A DNA stretch of 64,000 nt from Aralia elata (GCA_034770075.1 CM068385.1:71802479-71866478), one strand, 5' to 3'; positions 1 to 11,632 are shown, numbered from the stretch's first letter. The notes: generated by a model from the sequence alone, not told the origin. Numbers and translations: made by a program.

Positions 1-615
1 TGGATTAAGTGACATGTGTCTTATTAATTATCTGCAATAATAGGTATCTTGATAGTAGTTGGGATAGATATATACCTAATTACCGCATGCAACCTATTGA
101 GAATCTAGTCTTAATGACTTCCGAGGTGAAAGTTGGTAATGGAAGGGAGGATTAATTAGATTTTGGTGACACGTGTCTATAAATCATCTCCTGAAATTAG
201 TCTCTTGATAGTGTATAGGATAGACATATACCTATACACCGCTTAGGAAGATTCGTGATTGACCATCGACAGAGGCTCTTATGTAGTTTTGATTTCTCGG
301 TTGTCAATTCGTATGCTATAATTGACTGAAAAGAGAGAGTTAGGAGATTCAAATGACGTGTTGGGGGAAATTGTAATCTTAGACCTTTCTATCTTGATAT
401 TTCATCGCATTTTACTCATTACTCGATTTGTGAACTCAACAATCAACAAACAATCAAACCTTCTTGGTTTAAATTAGATCAAATTGATTTACAATTGGCA
501 CTTGGTTATTATTCGTCACAATTCCCTGTGGGTTCGACTCTTATCTTATCATATATTACTTGTGGACCGTGTATACTTGCACGTGTGTGTTTATCGATAG
601 CTAAATCGACCAACA
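1..615 (+). repeat. 5' LTR of element A, 3' end only
   Basis: This stretch matches 5513-6132 almost base for base, so it is the tail of the upstream LTR of the same element. The window begins inside it. It ends in CAACA, six bases before a tRNA-Asp primer site. The left flank and target duplication lie outside the window. Confidence 0.9.
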
Positions 616-621
616 AGTTTT

Positions 622-639
622 TGGCGCCGTTGCCGGGGA
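622..639 (+). other. Primer binding site, tRNA-Asp type (element A)
   Basis: TGGCGCCGTTGCCGGGGA is complementary to the 3' end of plant tRNA-Asp. This is the usual primer of Athila and related Ty3 elements. It lies six bases after the LTR end. Confidence 0.9.
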
Positions 640-767
640 GTTGTTTCTAATAATTTTACCAATATTAATTTCAATTGAATTGATCTTGATTTAAACTTGT
701 ATATAAATTTATTTTTAACATTTTTTCTATTTTTCTGTTTAATGCTTTCTTCGTTACGAGGTACACC

Positions 768-1955
768 ATGGCCAACTATAATTATCAATGGCCTCACACG
801 GGAATGACCCAATCAGGAGCGGTATGGATGGATGGATTTGATGAGGTGGTGGTACATTTAGAGGAGCTGTCTAGGAATGTTAACGCTCTAGTGGCCCAAC
901 GTACTCAAAGTGTTGCGGTGAATTGTGATTATTGTGATGGAAACCATCCGAGTCATCTATGCACCATTAATTTCGAGTCAGCATGGTGTGGTGGGAACGT
1001 CGGCGATTACCCCAACAGTTATGACTGTTTCGATGCTTATCACCAAGATTAGGGGTATTACCCAGATTCTACATGGAGCTACAATTATGAAGATCAATAC
1101 TATGCTCCGAGTCCTGCATATGCACCGGAATTCTCATGTCCACCTTCCTTGCCACAAGAAGAAAATTCAAATGTGAAGGAACTTGGGTCCCAGAACATAA
1201 CTTCGATTGAGGAGATTGTGAAAAGTCAGCATATGTCAATTCAAAATCTTGAGAACCAGATGGGACAACTTATTATCGCCTTCAACGATAGATATCAAGG
1301 CGAATGGCCCAATGACATGGTTCCCGAAACTGATGGATTTCACGTGCCAAAGTTGCAACCAGACGTGCTAATTAATGTTGATTCTGATATGGAAGAGACA
1401 TGTGGGAAACAAGAAAAGGAGGTCGAGGATCTAGCCTTGAGCCCCAATGATGATGAGCTAATTTCGAGTGTATCCCATATACCTTCTCCTCCGAAGCTCA
1501 AGGATCTGGGTGGTTTTGCAGTCCCGTGCCCATTGAGTAGTCATGTCATAGGCAAAGCTCTATGTGATATGGGAGCTAGTTTACAGTGTGAGCCATGGCG
1601 TGATGAAGTCGAGGTTCATGAAAAGATCGATGAGGATCCAATTGTGTTTGAGAAACTTAATTTCACTATGTCATTCATAGACACAATTGAGCAGGCTCCT
1701 AGCTACTTTCATTTCATACATGAGGATTTATATAAGAACAATAAGCTAGGTGAGCTTGAGACATTGGACCTCACCGAAGTACTGCCCTCAGATGTTTCAC
1801 CCCTACTGAAAGATGAAGCGAATGAAGAAAATTTCTTTTTGCTGATAGAAGAAACTGAGTTTGGGAGTCGTCTAGTATGCATGCATACCATGCAAATTAA
1901 GGAAATGACAGCACGAAGGCATGCTAAGGTCATTTTTGCAATCGAGCCGGACTAA
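768..1955 (+). pseudogene. gag-protease remnant of element A
   Basis: One reading frame of about 395 codons is open except for a single TAG at 1050-1052. The N-terminal part has a zinc-knuckle-like CDYCDGNHPSHLC, of the C-x2-C-x3-H-x4-C form seen in Athila-like gag. The middle contains SIQNLENQMGQL, a conserved stretch of Athila/Tat gag tails. Near 1520-1590, GKALCDMGAS matches the protease active-site region, with D-M-G in place of D-S/T-G. The family normally continues into reverse transcriptase and integrase. Here the frame stops at 1955 and neither follows, so the element could only move with proteins supplied by a relative. The ATG at 768 follows AGGTACACC, as in fragment I at 28187. The gag/PR identity is read from motifs; non-autonomy is inferred. 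Confidence 0.8.
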
Positions 1956-3954
1956 AAGGAAACAGGAAGCTAGTCAGGCTGAGGACTTTAACTCAAGCGG
2001 TATTTGGGAGGCAACCCAAATCTCCATTTTATTTTTCGAGCTATTTTGTTTTTATTTTTTTTATTTTTTTTTATTTTAATCTCCAAAAAAAAAAGTTTGG
2101 TGTGTTTTGTTTTTGATTTTATGTTTAATTGTGTTTAATGTGTGTAATATTTCTTGCTGCAGTTTGATGCTTACGACCACCAGTGAAAACTATAGCAGAA
2201 GCACAACATCAACACGTTGAGCAACATGCACCAGCACGCTCAGCAGCACACTCAGCACCAACGCACTCAGCAGCGCGCAAGCTAGCCATGACAGCCACCA
2301 GCAGCTTATATGCACCCATCAGCTCATTTCTACAGTACAACTTATATCTCTCTCCTCCCACTCCAAAGCCAACGTACATGCATTTTTCCCAAACTTAAAT
2401 TCGTGCCCCATCACTCCAATTGGGCATCCAATCTCTGCAATCCATCAGCATTGTCATCTTCTAACTTGAAATTCAACAAGGATTGAGCGGATTTTGAAGA
2501 ATTCCCATGGCTTTTTAAAAGTTTTCCAAGAAAAGGTAACAAGGTCTTTTAATTTCAAATTTTACTTGCTTGGGACTGTGCTTGGGTTGAGTTTTATTGC
2601 AGGAACACTTTAATTCTCCCATTGCAAGAATTTGTGGAGGGCTAACCCTACTTCCCAATGCATTGACAACTGAGATTTTGAGAGGTGCACACCAAGTGTT
2701 CGATTTTTGTCCTGAGAGAGTTTCTTAGCTAATATGGGCTGTTCTTCATGAGGTATTGTTCTGGTATGGCTTCCAAGCAACAAATGGGGTGAAGCTTCAT
2801 CGTCCAAGCCAACCAAAGCCATGACAAGAATTTTGTTAGTTCGGAAGCGTCCAAGCGACACCACACTATAATGATGTTGCTTGATTACCCTCAGTGAAGT
2901 TCTCTATTTTAATTCTGTCTATTTTAAACATTTAGGACAATGTCAAATTTAAGTTTGGGGGTAGTACTTCGTATTTGCGTATTTGTGTGTTTAATTTAGT
3001 TTTTGTGTGATTTAAGTATGTTTTTCTTTTTATTCAAAAAAAAAAATATTTTTTAGGATGTGTCCCTTGAGCATTGTTTTAATTTGATTTGAACTATAAT
3101 CCAAGGTCTATGATAAGGGCTTGTTTGAAGAAATTCTAACTCATGAGAAGTAGACAATTGTTGCTTAGTCTTTGTGCTTATCGTTTATTGGTTATTATTT
3201 TGCTTATGCGTCCTTTCACTTTCATGCACTTACCCATGAGTATTAAGCTAGTTGTATGCTTAGTGAAGGCTTTTATAACCGAATGCTTGTGGAAATTATC
3301 GATAAACTCTAGAACTCGTTTAAACATCACTCGAACCAAGGTGTCCAAATTTGTTGTGTTTGAATTGATGGTCATGTGGTGAGTTGAGATGGAGCGTAAA
3401 ACGCACTCACTCATGGACACATGCGTAGGAGAGATAGAGCGTAAAACGCACTCTCTTAGAATTATGATTAAAGAAAAAAAAATTGTTTATTGCAAATTTT
3501 GCATGGGGTTGAGGTTGAGCGTAAAACGCACTCGCCCATATGAGCGTGCTTAAGGATTGAGATGGAGCATAAAATGCACTCACCTAGAGACCTTGGTTCT
3601 CAAAATTGTTGGAATTGTGATTTGTACACCTTTGTATTGAGTGATTTGTTAAGCATGTTGTTTTGGGGTTTATTTTGATTATTTCATAAGGTAATGTGGT
3701 TGCATAGTTTCATTCGAGCTTGATTGGTTTAGTGCTATTGGGTACTCACACACTCACATACGGAAGAGGCCTTAAGTAAAGTATGACTAGCTAACTGAAA
3801 TTTTAGACTTGCAACGCTTTGTTGTTCTCTTGAGTTCTATGTGTTGATGCCTTTGAGACCATTGTCGGCTTATTAATTCATTGCTCAAGTTAGGTTATAT
3901 TAGAAGTTTGTGAATTGTTTAGTTTAGGTTTGTTTTGCTTGAGGACAACCAAAG
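1956..3954 (+). other. Non-coding 3' internal region of element A
   Basis: No RT, RNase H or integrase motif is visible in any frame. The stretch holds T-rich runs near 2050 and 3010-3050, a first polypurine-like tract at 2947-2963, and four GAGCGTAAAACGCACTC boxes at 3392-3581. A short frame at 2183-2398 is Ala/His-rich and looks incidental. This matches the non-coding interior of non-autonomous Athila-type elements. Confidence 0.7.
3392..3581 (+). repeat. Four spaced imperfect palindromes, GAGCGTAAAACGCACTC
   Basis: Copies lie at 3392-3408, 3437-3453, 3517-3533 and 3565-3581. Each folds as GAGCGT against ACGC(A)CTC with one bulged A. The fourth reads GAGCATAAAATGCACTC, changed on both arms so that pairing is kept. 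Confidence 0.85.
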
Positions 3955-3973
3955 ATTTAAGTTTGGGGGTATT
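3955..3973 (+). other. Polypurine tract of element A
   Basis: ATTTAAGTTTGGGGGTA ends three bases before the TG that opens the 3' LTR at 3974. The same 17 bases also occur at 2947-2963, with the same GGACAA box 12 bases upstream. Confidence 0.85.
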
Positions 3974-4207
3974 TGATGAGGGTGTTTTATATACACAATT
4001 TAGGTACCTTTGACCTTGATAATTTGTTAGTTTTTGGGACTTTTACATGGTTTTTATGTATTTTTATCTTATTTCTACATAAATTAGTTTTTAGTTATTT
4101 TTACATGTTTTATGTTGCTTTGATGCATTTTTATTATGTTTGTAGGAATTGAAATAAAGACCGCTCGGAGCGTTGTTTGTATTGACTCAATGTCCGTGCC
4201 TAGACGT

Positions 4208-4915
4208 CTGTGCCCGAATGGTAGTATGATGGAAATTTGTGCTTGGCGACGCTCGGTGCTTAATTTGATAACATTTGGTAGTTGGGCGTGCACGGCGTCG
4301 GAAAGCGTGCACGGCGTCGGCGTCGGCCAAGCCACGAGGGCATGCCCATGCCTTGATATCTGTGCCCGAATGATAATACAGTGAAAAGTTGTGTTTGGCG
4401 ATGCTCGACATTGATTTTGATGACATGTGGAAGTTGGGCGTGCACGGCGTTGGATTACGTGCACGGCGTCGGGCGGCGTGTCGTACGGCGTTGGCACTGG
4501 GCGCTGACACTCGGCAGGCGCTGGCGTGTGGGCGCGCGGCGTTGGCGTGCGGGCGCGCGCGGGCGGACTCGGCGTTGGCACTCGGCAGCTGGGCGGCATG
4601 CAGGCGCGGGCGTGCGGGCGCGCGCGGGCGGACTCGGCGTTGGCACTCGGCAGCTGGGCGGCATGCAGGCGCGGGCGTGCGGGCGCACGCCTGGGCGTGC
4701 GGGCGCGCGCAGGCGGACTCGGCGTTGGCGTGCGGCAAGCTGGGCGCGGGGCCTCGGCAGCTGGGCGGCATGCAGGCGCGGGCGTTTGCGGGCGACGCCT
4801 GGGCGTGCGGGCGCGCGCTGCGCGGGCGGACTCGGCAGCCAGCGTGCGGCAGGCAGGGCCCTGGGCGCGCGCGCACCAGGCGCCGTGCGGACGCACGCCG
4901 CCGTGCTGAGTGCGA
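4208..4915 (+). repeat. CpG-rich tandem repeats in the LTR of element A
   Basis: The first part is two diverged copies about 152 bp apart, each opening with CTGTGCCCGAATG (4208 and 4360). The second part is built from GGGCGCGCGC, GACTCGGCGTTGG and CGGCAGCTGGGCGGCATG modules. A regular 65-bp period shows at 4551, 4616 and 4681, and becomes irregular afterwards. The long Ala/Arg-rich frames here are a by-product of base composition and are not called as genes. Confidence 0.85.
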
Positions 4916-4984
4916 TCTGACACATCCATAGTGTGATCTGAGCTCCAATTTGTCCGATTTGTGCTAGGGTTTCTTGATGGAGAC

Positions 4985-4993
4985 TATATATAA
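4985..4993 (+). promoter_or_regulatory. Candidate TATA box of the element A LTR
   Basis: TATATATAA lies about 70 bases after the end of the CpG-rich repeat block. That is the expected U3 position, with the repeats acting as a possible upstream region. Confidence 0.55.
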
Positions 4994-6132
4994 TCTCTTC
5001 TAAGCTACATATCAGATATCTAGAGAGAGGGAGGCTACAAAATACATCAACCAACAGAGCTCAAGGCTGGAAATCAAGCTGAATCAAGCCAAAAGCCAAG
5101 GAACTCAGTCAAGAAGAATTGCAAGGCCAAGGTGGAGAGCTAGAAACCATCAGCAACCAAAGGAACACCCGCTGAATAGCTTCAAAAGTGGTTTCATTTC
5201 TAGATTTCCATCTCCTTTGTAATTCGAATTTGACAATGTATCAATTGAAAATGATGTTTATTGTAGCTATCATGAACTAACCTTCTATTCTAAGATTGCA
5301 ATGGAACCCAACACTTAATTTGAATTGAATTCTCTCTCTATTGATTTTAGTTTATGCATTTGTGAATTGATTGTCATAACCTTTTGCTTCTAGATTAATT
5401 GCTTGGCCCGTAATTACCGTGGGAACCTATATGAACTTGACGAAGGGATTATAGGTTAAGGACCTAGTTTATGATAACATGCGAAAGTATAGATTGTTGT
5501 TGGGTTATTAATTGGATTAAGTGACATGTGTCTTATTAATTATCTGCAATAATAGGTATCTTGATAGTAGTTGGGATAGGATATATACCTAAATTACCGC
5601 ATGCAACCTATTGAGAATCTAGTCTTAATGACTTCCGAGGTGAAAAGTTTGGTAATGGGAAGGGAGGATTAATTAGATTTGGTGACACGTGTCTATAAAT
5701 CATTCCTGAAATTAGTCTCTTGATAGTGTATAGGATAGACATATACCTATACACCGCTTAGGAAGATTCGTGATTGACCATCGGACAGAGGCTCTTATGT
5801 AGTTTTGATTTCTCGGTTGGTCAATTCGTATGCTATAATTGACTGAAAAGAGAGAGTTAGGATATTCAAATGACGTGTTGGGGGAAATTGTAATCTTAGA
5901 CCTTTCTATCTTGATATTTCATCGCATTTTACTCATTACTCGATTTGTGAACTCAACAATCAACAAACAATCAAACCTTCTTGGTTTAAATTAGATCAAA
6001 TTGATTTACAATTGGCACTTGGTTATTATTCGTCACAATTCCCTGTGGGTTCGACTCTTATCTTATCATATATTACTTGTGGACCGTGTATACTTGCACG
6101 TGTGTGTTTATCGATAGCTAAATCGACCAACA

Positions 6133-8125
6133 GTTGGTTTAGAAGCAAAGCATGACTTGGACCAAGTTCTGCAGTATTGTATCAGACCCGAGTTTGAAAT
6201 TCAAGGTCTGGTGTGGTTATTCTTGGTTAAGTCCTTGCGTGCTAATTGGTAGACTCAGTCAGATTCAGCCCATGTGTCAAATTGGCCACAACACCACTAG
6301 CCAAAGATTTTCACCTTGAGTTGTGATGTCGAAGTATGCCTTAACCAGAATCGTAGGAAGAACTCTGCGATCATAGAGTAACCTCGCTTGATCGTAGAGT
6401 CCCTCTACTGAATCACCATAGTTATCCAGCCTAGTCATACCGAAATCGTAGAGTGGACTTTGCCGACCGTAGAGTACCACCCGACCATCGTAGAGTGGAC
6501 CTGACCAGTCCTGGACCAGACCATAGAGTGAACTTTACGATCGTTGGGAAACTCTGCCCGATCATAGAGCTTCACTAAACCAATCGTAGAGTATTGCTCG
6601 ACAACCGGAGAGTTCCATCGGGCTAGCGTAGTGTGGCCTAGGCTAGTCCTAAGCCACTCGTAAAGTGGACTCGGCAATCGTAGAGTTAATCTCTACAGAT
6701 CATAAAGTTTCACTAAAACCATCATTGAGCTTCTTTAGTGATCATAGAGTCATACCACTACTCGTAGAGTGACCCCATTGAGAGTAGTGGAGCCATACGA
6801 ACCATAGGACAGGGTAACAGACCATAGGGTGATTAGATGGACCATTAAATAGTCTTTTAAGTAAGTCTAACTAATCCACTCTTGATGCTTAACTATGACT
6901 GATCGTAGAGTAATTATAATTATTGTAGGATACTTGCAAGAGTAGAATCGTAGAGTAATTTATAAACAGCAATCAGGCAAGTTCCCCATTCTTTCACACC
7001 CTTATATGCTTTATGCATGACCTCATTCTACTCAGTTATTATATTGTGCGAATCCTTATCATACTATTGTGTATATTCTTTACATATTGCAAGTTTCTAA
7101 TCTTATGCTTCTTATTGCAAGTTCCTTCTTACTCAATCCCTATATTGAGCTAGTTCTGAAATTTATCTCCCAATGCAAATTAAGCTCGAGTTCCATTTCT
7201 CAAGTATGTGCTAAGTGGTTTAATTGTTTTAAAATTATTCCACATTGATATCACTGGTATTCGCACATAGTGCAGTTGATTGTTGTTCCATTGATGAACT
7301 ATGTTAATATTTAAGTTTTTGATATTCATGAACTATTCGAACAGAAGTCTAAGCCCTTTGTTCGGCTAGATATATGCATGATTTGTAAACTGAAAGCTAT
7401 CCAAACCTAATGTTGGAATGGATTCTTAAACTAAGATGAACAACCCCATGATGGGGAGTAACCTAAGTATATGAAAGACGATACAGAGCAGAATTAAATA
7501 GTATGCATATTTATAGGTACAAGAGGCTGATCCCCTCGCATACACATTCTGGTGTTTGTAACCTAAGGGGTCAGTTAATGTGACTGATGCCTCATGTGTG
7601 TGTTCATTGTCTATTTTGACTCTCAGCAGTAAATAATCAATCTTCACCCATTCATTGAACTTTGATTTTATCGTCAGTTGTTTCATCAATTCTTGTTATT
7701 GTTAATCTATGCCGTTATTATGCATATTCATCCATGATATAACTCTTATTCGTATTAAACTTGCTGAGCAAACTCATTGCTCACCCTCGTTATATTATGA
7801 AAACATTACAATTAAGCCCGAGTGCTCGAGCAGAGATAAGGGCAATGAGAAGGTGAAGTTCTAGGCTTCGGTTATGCGCGCCATCTGTTTTAATGTATTG
7901 TTTAGACTTCAGATTGTGTAATGCAAATTAAGATAGTTATTTTGGAACTTCGTGATGTATTTATTTAAAGTTATAGACCTTAGGACCCTTGTAAACCTTT
8001 GTAATGATCAATATATGATTATTCATTCCGCATTTAGTTATCATATGTTGATTTAAGGTGATTAGAAGTTTTTTATCGTGAGCACCAAATTCGAGGTATC
8101 GGTACCCGATTTTGGAGGTGTCACA
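6133..8125 (+). repeat. LTR of Ty3 element G, 5' part missing
   Basis: The stretch ends in GGTGTCACA, directly before an initiator tRNA-Met primer site. Its last 400 bases resemble, in reverse, the LTR end at 28596-28980. The LTR start is not seen because element A abuts at 6132, probably inserted here. It contains the ATCGTAGAGT repeat field and no convincing coding sequence. Confidence 0.75.
6340..6970 (+). repeat. Field of degenerate ATCGTAGAGT repeats
   Basis: Around twenty copies or near-copies (ATCGTAGAGT, ATCATAGAGT, ACCGTAGAGT, ACCATAGGGT) occur every 20-40 bases. Most are in direct orientation. Some meet head to head, as in ACTCTGCGATCATAGAGT near 6361-6380. Confidence 0.75.
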
Positions 8126-8128
8126 TGT

Positions 8129-8140
8129 TGGTATCAAAGC
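8129..8140 (+). other. Primer binding site, initiator tRNA-Met type (element G)
   Basis: TGGTATCAAAGC differs from the canonical TGGTATCAGAGC by one base and lies three bases after the LTR end. Confidence 0.8.
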
Positions 8141-8367
8141 CATAGGTTATGAACTTTAGGATCGCAAAACTTAGGTTGTAACCTTGGTCTTAAACTCATA
8201 TTGAGTACGTTAGGTCAGGGGTCGAGGAGATCCATTGAGTCGTAAGTACTTGGCGATGGATTTGTGGAAATTCATAGAGTCGAGTTGTACATGATAAAAT
8301 ATCATTTCATTTCATTAATGAATATATTTTATTGTTGTACTGATGTTGTCTTTTGGTGCGTTGTAGG

Positions 8368-8962
8368 ATGGCCGAGATGGGAGAGCCAAGTCAGATGGTT
8401 ATGGAGGAGGAGTTCACAGATATATCTGTGGACACTGAGCAGTTGATAGGAGATGGGCCAGCGGAGCCAGATGCACCAGTGGAGTCTGAACCTGAGGAGG
8501 ATGAGGACTATCTAGCCGGATCAGAAGGACCCGTTAGGGGCAAGGTGATGAGATCGGGTAGTTAAGATGTCGAGGGTGAGTCCGAGGAGAACCACAATGC
8601 CGATGAAGCCGAAGAGGTGCCAACAGATACTTATCTATTGGACCAGCTAGCTGATAGGAATTTGGAACTGGAAGAGAGAGTTTGAGACCTAGAAGAACAA
8701 AATGCGACTCATCAAAGTCTGGAGAATTAATATAAGGAGCTACCCTACCAGTTAGAGGATGAGGTGAAAGTGTTGAAGGAACAATTAGAAGGTTTTATGA
8801 TTTTGACCCAACAGGTAGGGCCACTGCTTCATCAGTTGGTGGCCAAAAATACTGAACTGAGGGAAGCGAAGGAGCAAACAGAATTAGAGTTAGCAGGATT
8901 GAAGGTGGAACATGAGGCCAAGAAGGCCGAATTTAATTGGGAGATAGCAGACAAGATTCGTG
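8368..8962 (+). pseudogene. Coiled-coil leader ORF of element G (broken)
   Basis: The ATG at 8368 follows TTGCGTTGTAGG-like sequence, which reads as an intron acceptor at the start codon. The frame begins with an acidic segment (EPEEDEDY) and continues through three in-frame stops into a Glu/Lys/Leu-rich coiled coil ending EIADKIRV. The minus-strand protein at 27107-27697 has the same plan (LEERVAHLEEQN, EIAEKIRISDAW). The two therefore represent one conserved ORF between the primer site and gag. Copia-1 cuts the frame at 8962. It shows no gag capsid motif or zinc knuckle. Its function is not known to me; a structural or Gag-assembly role is possible but speculative. Confidence 0.65.
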
Positions 8963-9617
8963 TGTTAGGTTTGTATATAACGTAAGCATGCAATCAAATT
9001 ACATAAATAGGGCGGAAGCGTGATAAAACGGATTTTAATTTTTTTTTATACAAGCCATCACCATGATCTTTCCTTGTGTTCAATTATCAATTAACGAAAG
9101 AGATAGAGATAAAGAATTATACCCTTGTGAATCAAAGCTTCCTCGGGTACAAGTTCACCTCCAATTCCTTCGCGTTCTCCTTGAATTCCACCGACTAAAT
9201 TCCTTCGCTTAATCAACGTTAGCCACCCAAGTGTTTGGCCTCTAGAGGTGATCCACCAAGGAATAATATTAATTCAAGAAGATGGATGTTGACAAAACCC
9301 TAGTTTCTATCTCTATAGAATTACAAGTACTCTCCACAATCTAATGCAAGAGTGTGTAACCCTAATCTATGTTAAGACTTCTCTTATTTATAAATGTAGA
9401 AAAACCCTTCCCTAAACTATTTAGGATTAGGGTTTCTATTCTAATTAAACTCCTTTAATTAATTATCCTCCTAATCCAATTAGGAATTTATGAGAGAGTA
9501 CTTCTATTAATTAATTCCCAATCTCTATTAGGAATTAAATAATAGTAATAGTAATAATAATAATAAGACTCCTCTTATTAATTTATATTTAATATTTCCA
9601 AAATATTAAATAATAAA
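8963..9617 (-). repeat. Copia-1 3' LTR, first piece
   Basis: It starts TGTTAGGTTTG and matches 29323-29647 of Copia-2. Read on the minus strand, this is the end of the LTR (CAAACCTAACA). The LTR continues at 20385 after the insertion of element B. The rejoined LTR is about 1.82 kb, the same length as in Copia-2. Confidence 0.9.
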
Positions 9618-11617
9618 TGTCGACGCCGGGAATGTCGCTTCTTTCGTGATTATTACCCTTTCCAATTTTAGCCCTTTTTTAATTTAGATGATTTTTTGGA
9701 AAAGGTCGGCATAAATGTCGAAGGAGTTTTGAAAGATCGTTTTTTAATGATGAGCCAATTAACCAGAGTCGCCAGTTGGTATATTTGAAATGGATGTACC
9801 AACTCATCCGAGTTTCGTTTTCGTAAATCGCTTGGCATATTCTTTGGTCAACATATGACTCCGAATTAATTGGTCTGCGAACCGAGATTCATAGAGTTCG
9901 GGGGCTTGCTTAAGCGAGGGGAAGGTGTTAGGCACCCCCCGACTTCCGTGAAACACGGTTACCGCAATCTCGATGCTTTTCTTATCCTTTAATTCTTAAA
10001 ATGTGTGTGTGTGCGCGTGTGTGTTTATGTGAATGTTGTGGTGAGTTTGCATGAAGAAACCATTTGGTTTCCTATGAAGAGTCGTGCTTTACTTTTAGAG
10101 TGCTTTAGGAGGTCTTTCGGCCTATACGAGAAAGCTTTATTCTTTATTAGAAAGGTTTGATTTTAATTGTCAAAACTGCAAGGTTTTCATTAGCTGTCGT
10201 TTTGGCAAAACAAGAGTTTTTTAAACCTTCGTCAAAATAGGAATCGAGACCTATACGTTGCTTTCATAATTAAAATGACGGCAATTTTTAGGGTCTCTTT
10301 AACCCTATGCACATTGGTTTAATAGAACGTCCTTTATTTTATAAAACCATTTCTTGTGATGTTTGAAAACGATTTTCTTTAACCTTCTCGTTAAATAGGA
10401 ATCGACATTCATTTGCACTTTCAATTTTACGCCTCGTGGTGCTAATAACCTAATTTGATTGATTTTATGGAAATCTTCATCATTTAGCTTTGAAATCAAT
10501 TTTTTGTGTCATAAATCAAATCAAGCATTAAAATGCGTTGGGGCTATTTATGGGCACGTGAGCTATCAAAATAACCCCAAACGCCCACAATCACATATTT
10601 CACTATCATGGGGCCTTAAACCCAATTTTCAACTTGGTATCGTTTTAAGGCCCGACGATTACATGTTTACAATCAAGGATAATCGATCCTATTACATACA
10701 CCAAAATTGTCCATCATCGGATTTGGACCACGGGGTCGCGTTCCTAGGCTCACATCCACAATTTCTACACACCCACAAAATGGATATTACAACAATTAAA
10801 CAAGCTAAAAATCACCAAATGGATATCATCGGGCCATTAGGAAGAATTTTGTTCCTTTGGAACCCTCACTAATAATCCCTAATCCATGTATTCTCAATAA
10901 TATACAAGAAAACTACATTTAATATCACCCAACTGATAAAAATTTAACGAAACGACATAACAAAAAATGCTATAAAAAATATCTCCTTCACCTTGCAAAT
11001 GACACCACGATGCGGATAAACTCGTATATTGAATATAGTAGAAATTATATGTGATACAATCTCACAAAATGGGTATAATTCCTCACTATTTTCTCTTTTT
11101 TCTCTCCTTTCTCGCTGCTGCCGCTCGCTGGTTCTTCTTCTTCTTTTTTTCTTCCGCTGCCGTTTTTCTTCCTAGATGCAAATGAAGAAATGAGCTGATA
11201 AAGGCTGGCCAAGGGCAGCCGCAGATTGATCTGCGGCTGGCCTTGGTTTCCCTGCGCCCATCGCGCACTTCAGCCGCTCAGTCGCCCGCCGCGCACTTCA
11301 ATTATTTTAATTATTGGCCGCAGATCAATCCGCGGCTGGGTGGGCTGATTTTCTCGATTTTTGGGTCGCACCTCGATTCTCGTGTCGTACCGTTGATCTT
11401 CGCCGCTAAGCTTATATTTTGCAGTCCGGGAATTACTGGGACACGTGCCACATCATTCCGCTTTGATCGTTGTCGTGTCGGCTTTGATCGCACGTCGTTG
11501 CGGTGGCTCTGAGTGTTCGTACTTATGTCCACCTTTCGTTCTCATAGGATGGGTTAATTGACGATTCTGCCCTCCTGTCAGGGTTAGTATACGAAGTGCA
11601 AAATTTGGGTGTCTACA
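9618..11617 (-). repeat. Element B 3' LTR (left in the window)
   Basis: The + strand runs TGTCGACGCC to GTGTCTACA, so the element strand reads TGTAGACACCC... to ...CGTCGACA, the typical Ogre/Tat ends. It is nearly identical to 18393-20379. It contains palindromes at 11218-11237 and 11317-11336. A 137-codon frame at 10459 recurs in the other LTR only because the LTRs are copies. Confidence 0.92.
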
Positions 11618-11632
11618 GCTGCCCCTCTTTAT
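11618..11632 (-). other. Polypurine tract of element B
   Basis: On the minus strand AAAGAGGGGCAGC lies directly before the LTR start TGTAGACACCC. Element D has the same arrangement at 57405. Confidence 0.85.

Larger units (their letters stand above)
3974..6132 (+). repeat. 3' LTR of element A (2.16 kb)
   Basis: The LTR runs from TGATGAGGG to CGACCAACA, giving TG...CA ends. Its last 620 bases match 1-615. It holds a diverged tandem duplication (about 4208-4475), a CpG-rich block (about 4478-4915) and a TATA box at 4985-4993. The 2.16-kb LTR on a 3.4-kb interior is long relative to its coding content. Confidence 0.9.

Noticed and set aside
4084..5054. Long overlapping Ala/Arg-rich frames on both strands (up to 281 codons)
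   Set aside because: They lie in the CpG-rich tandem repeats of an LTR, where stop codons are rare by composition. They overlap in several frames and show no domain.
10459..10872. 137-codon frame, identical at 19221-19634
   Set aside because: Identity comes from the two LTR copies of element B. The frame is antisense, has no motif, and the corresponding part of the D LTR (about 56160-56600) is not open.
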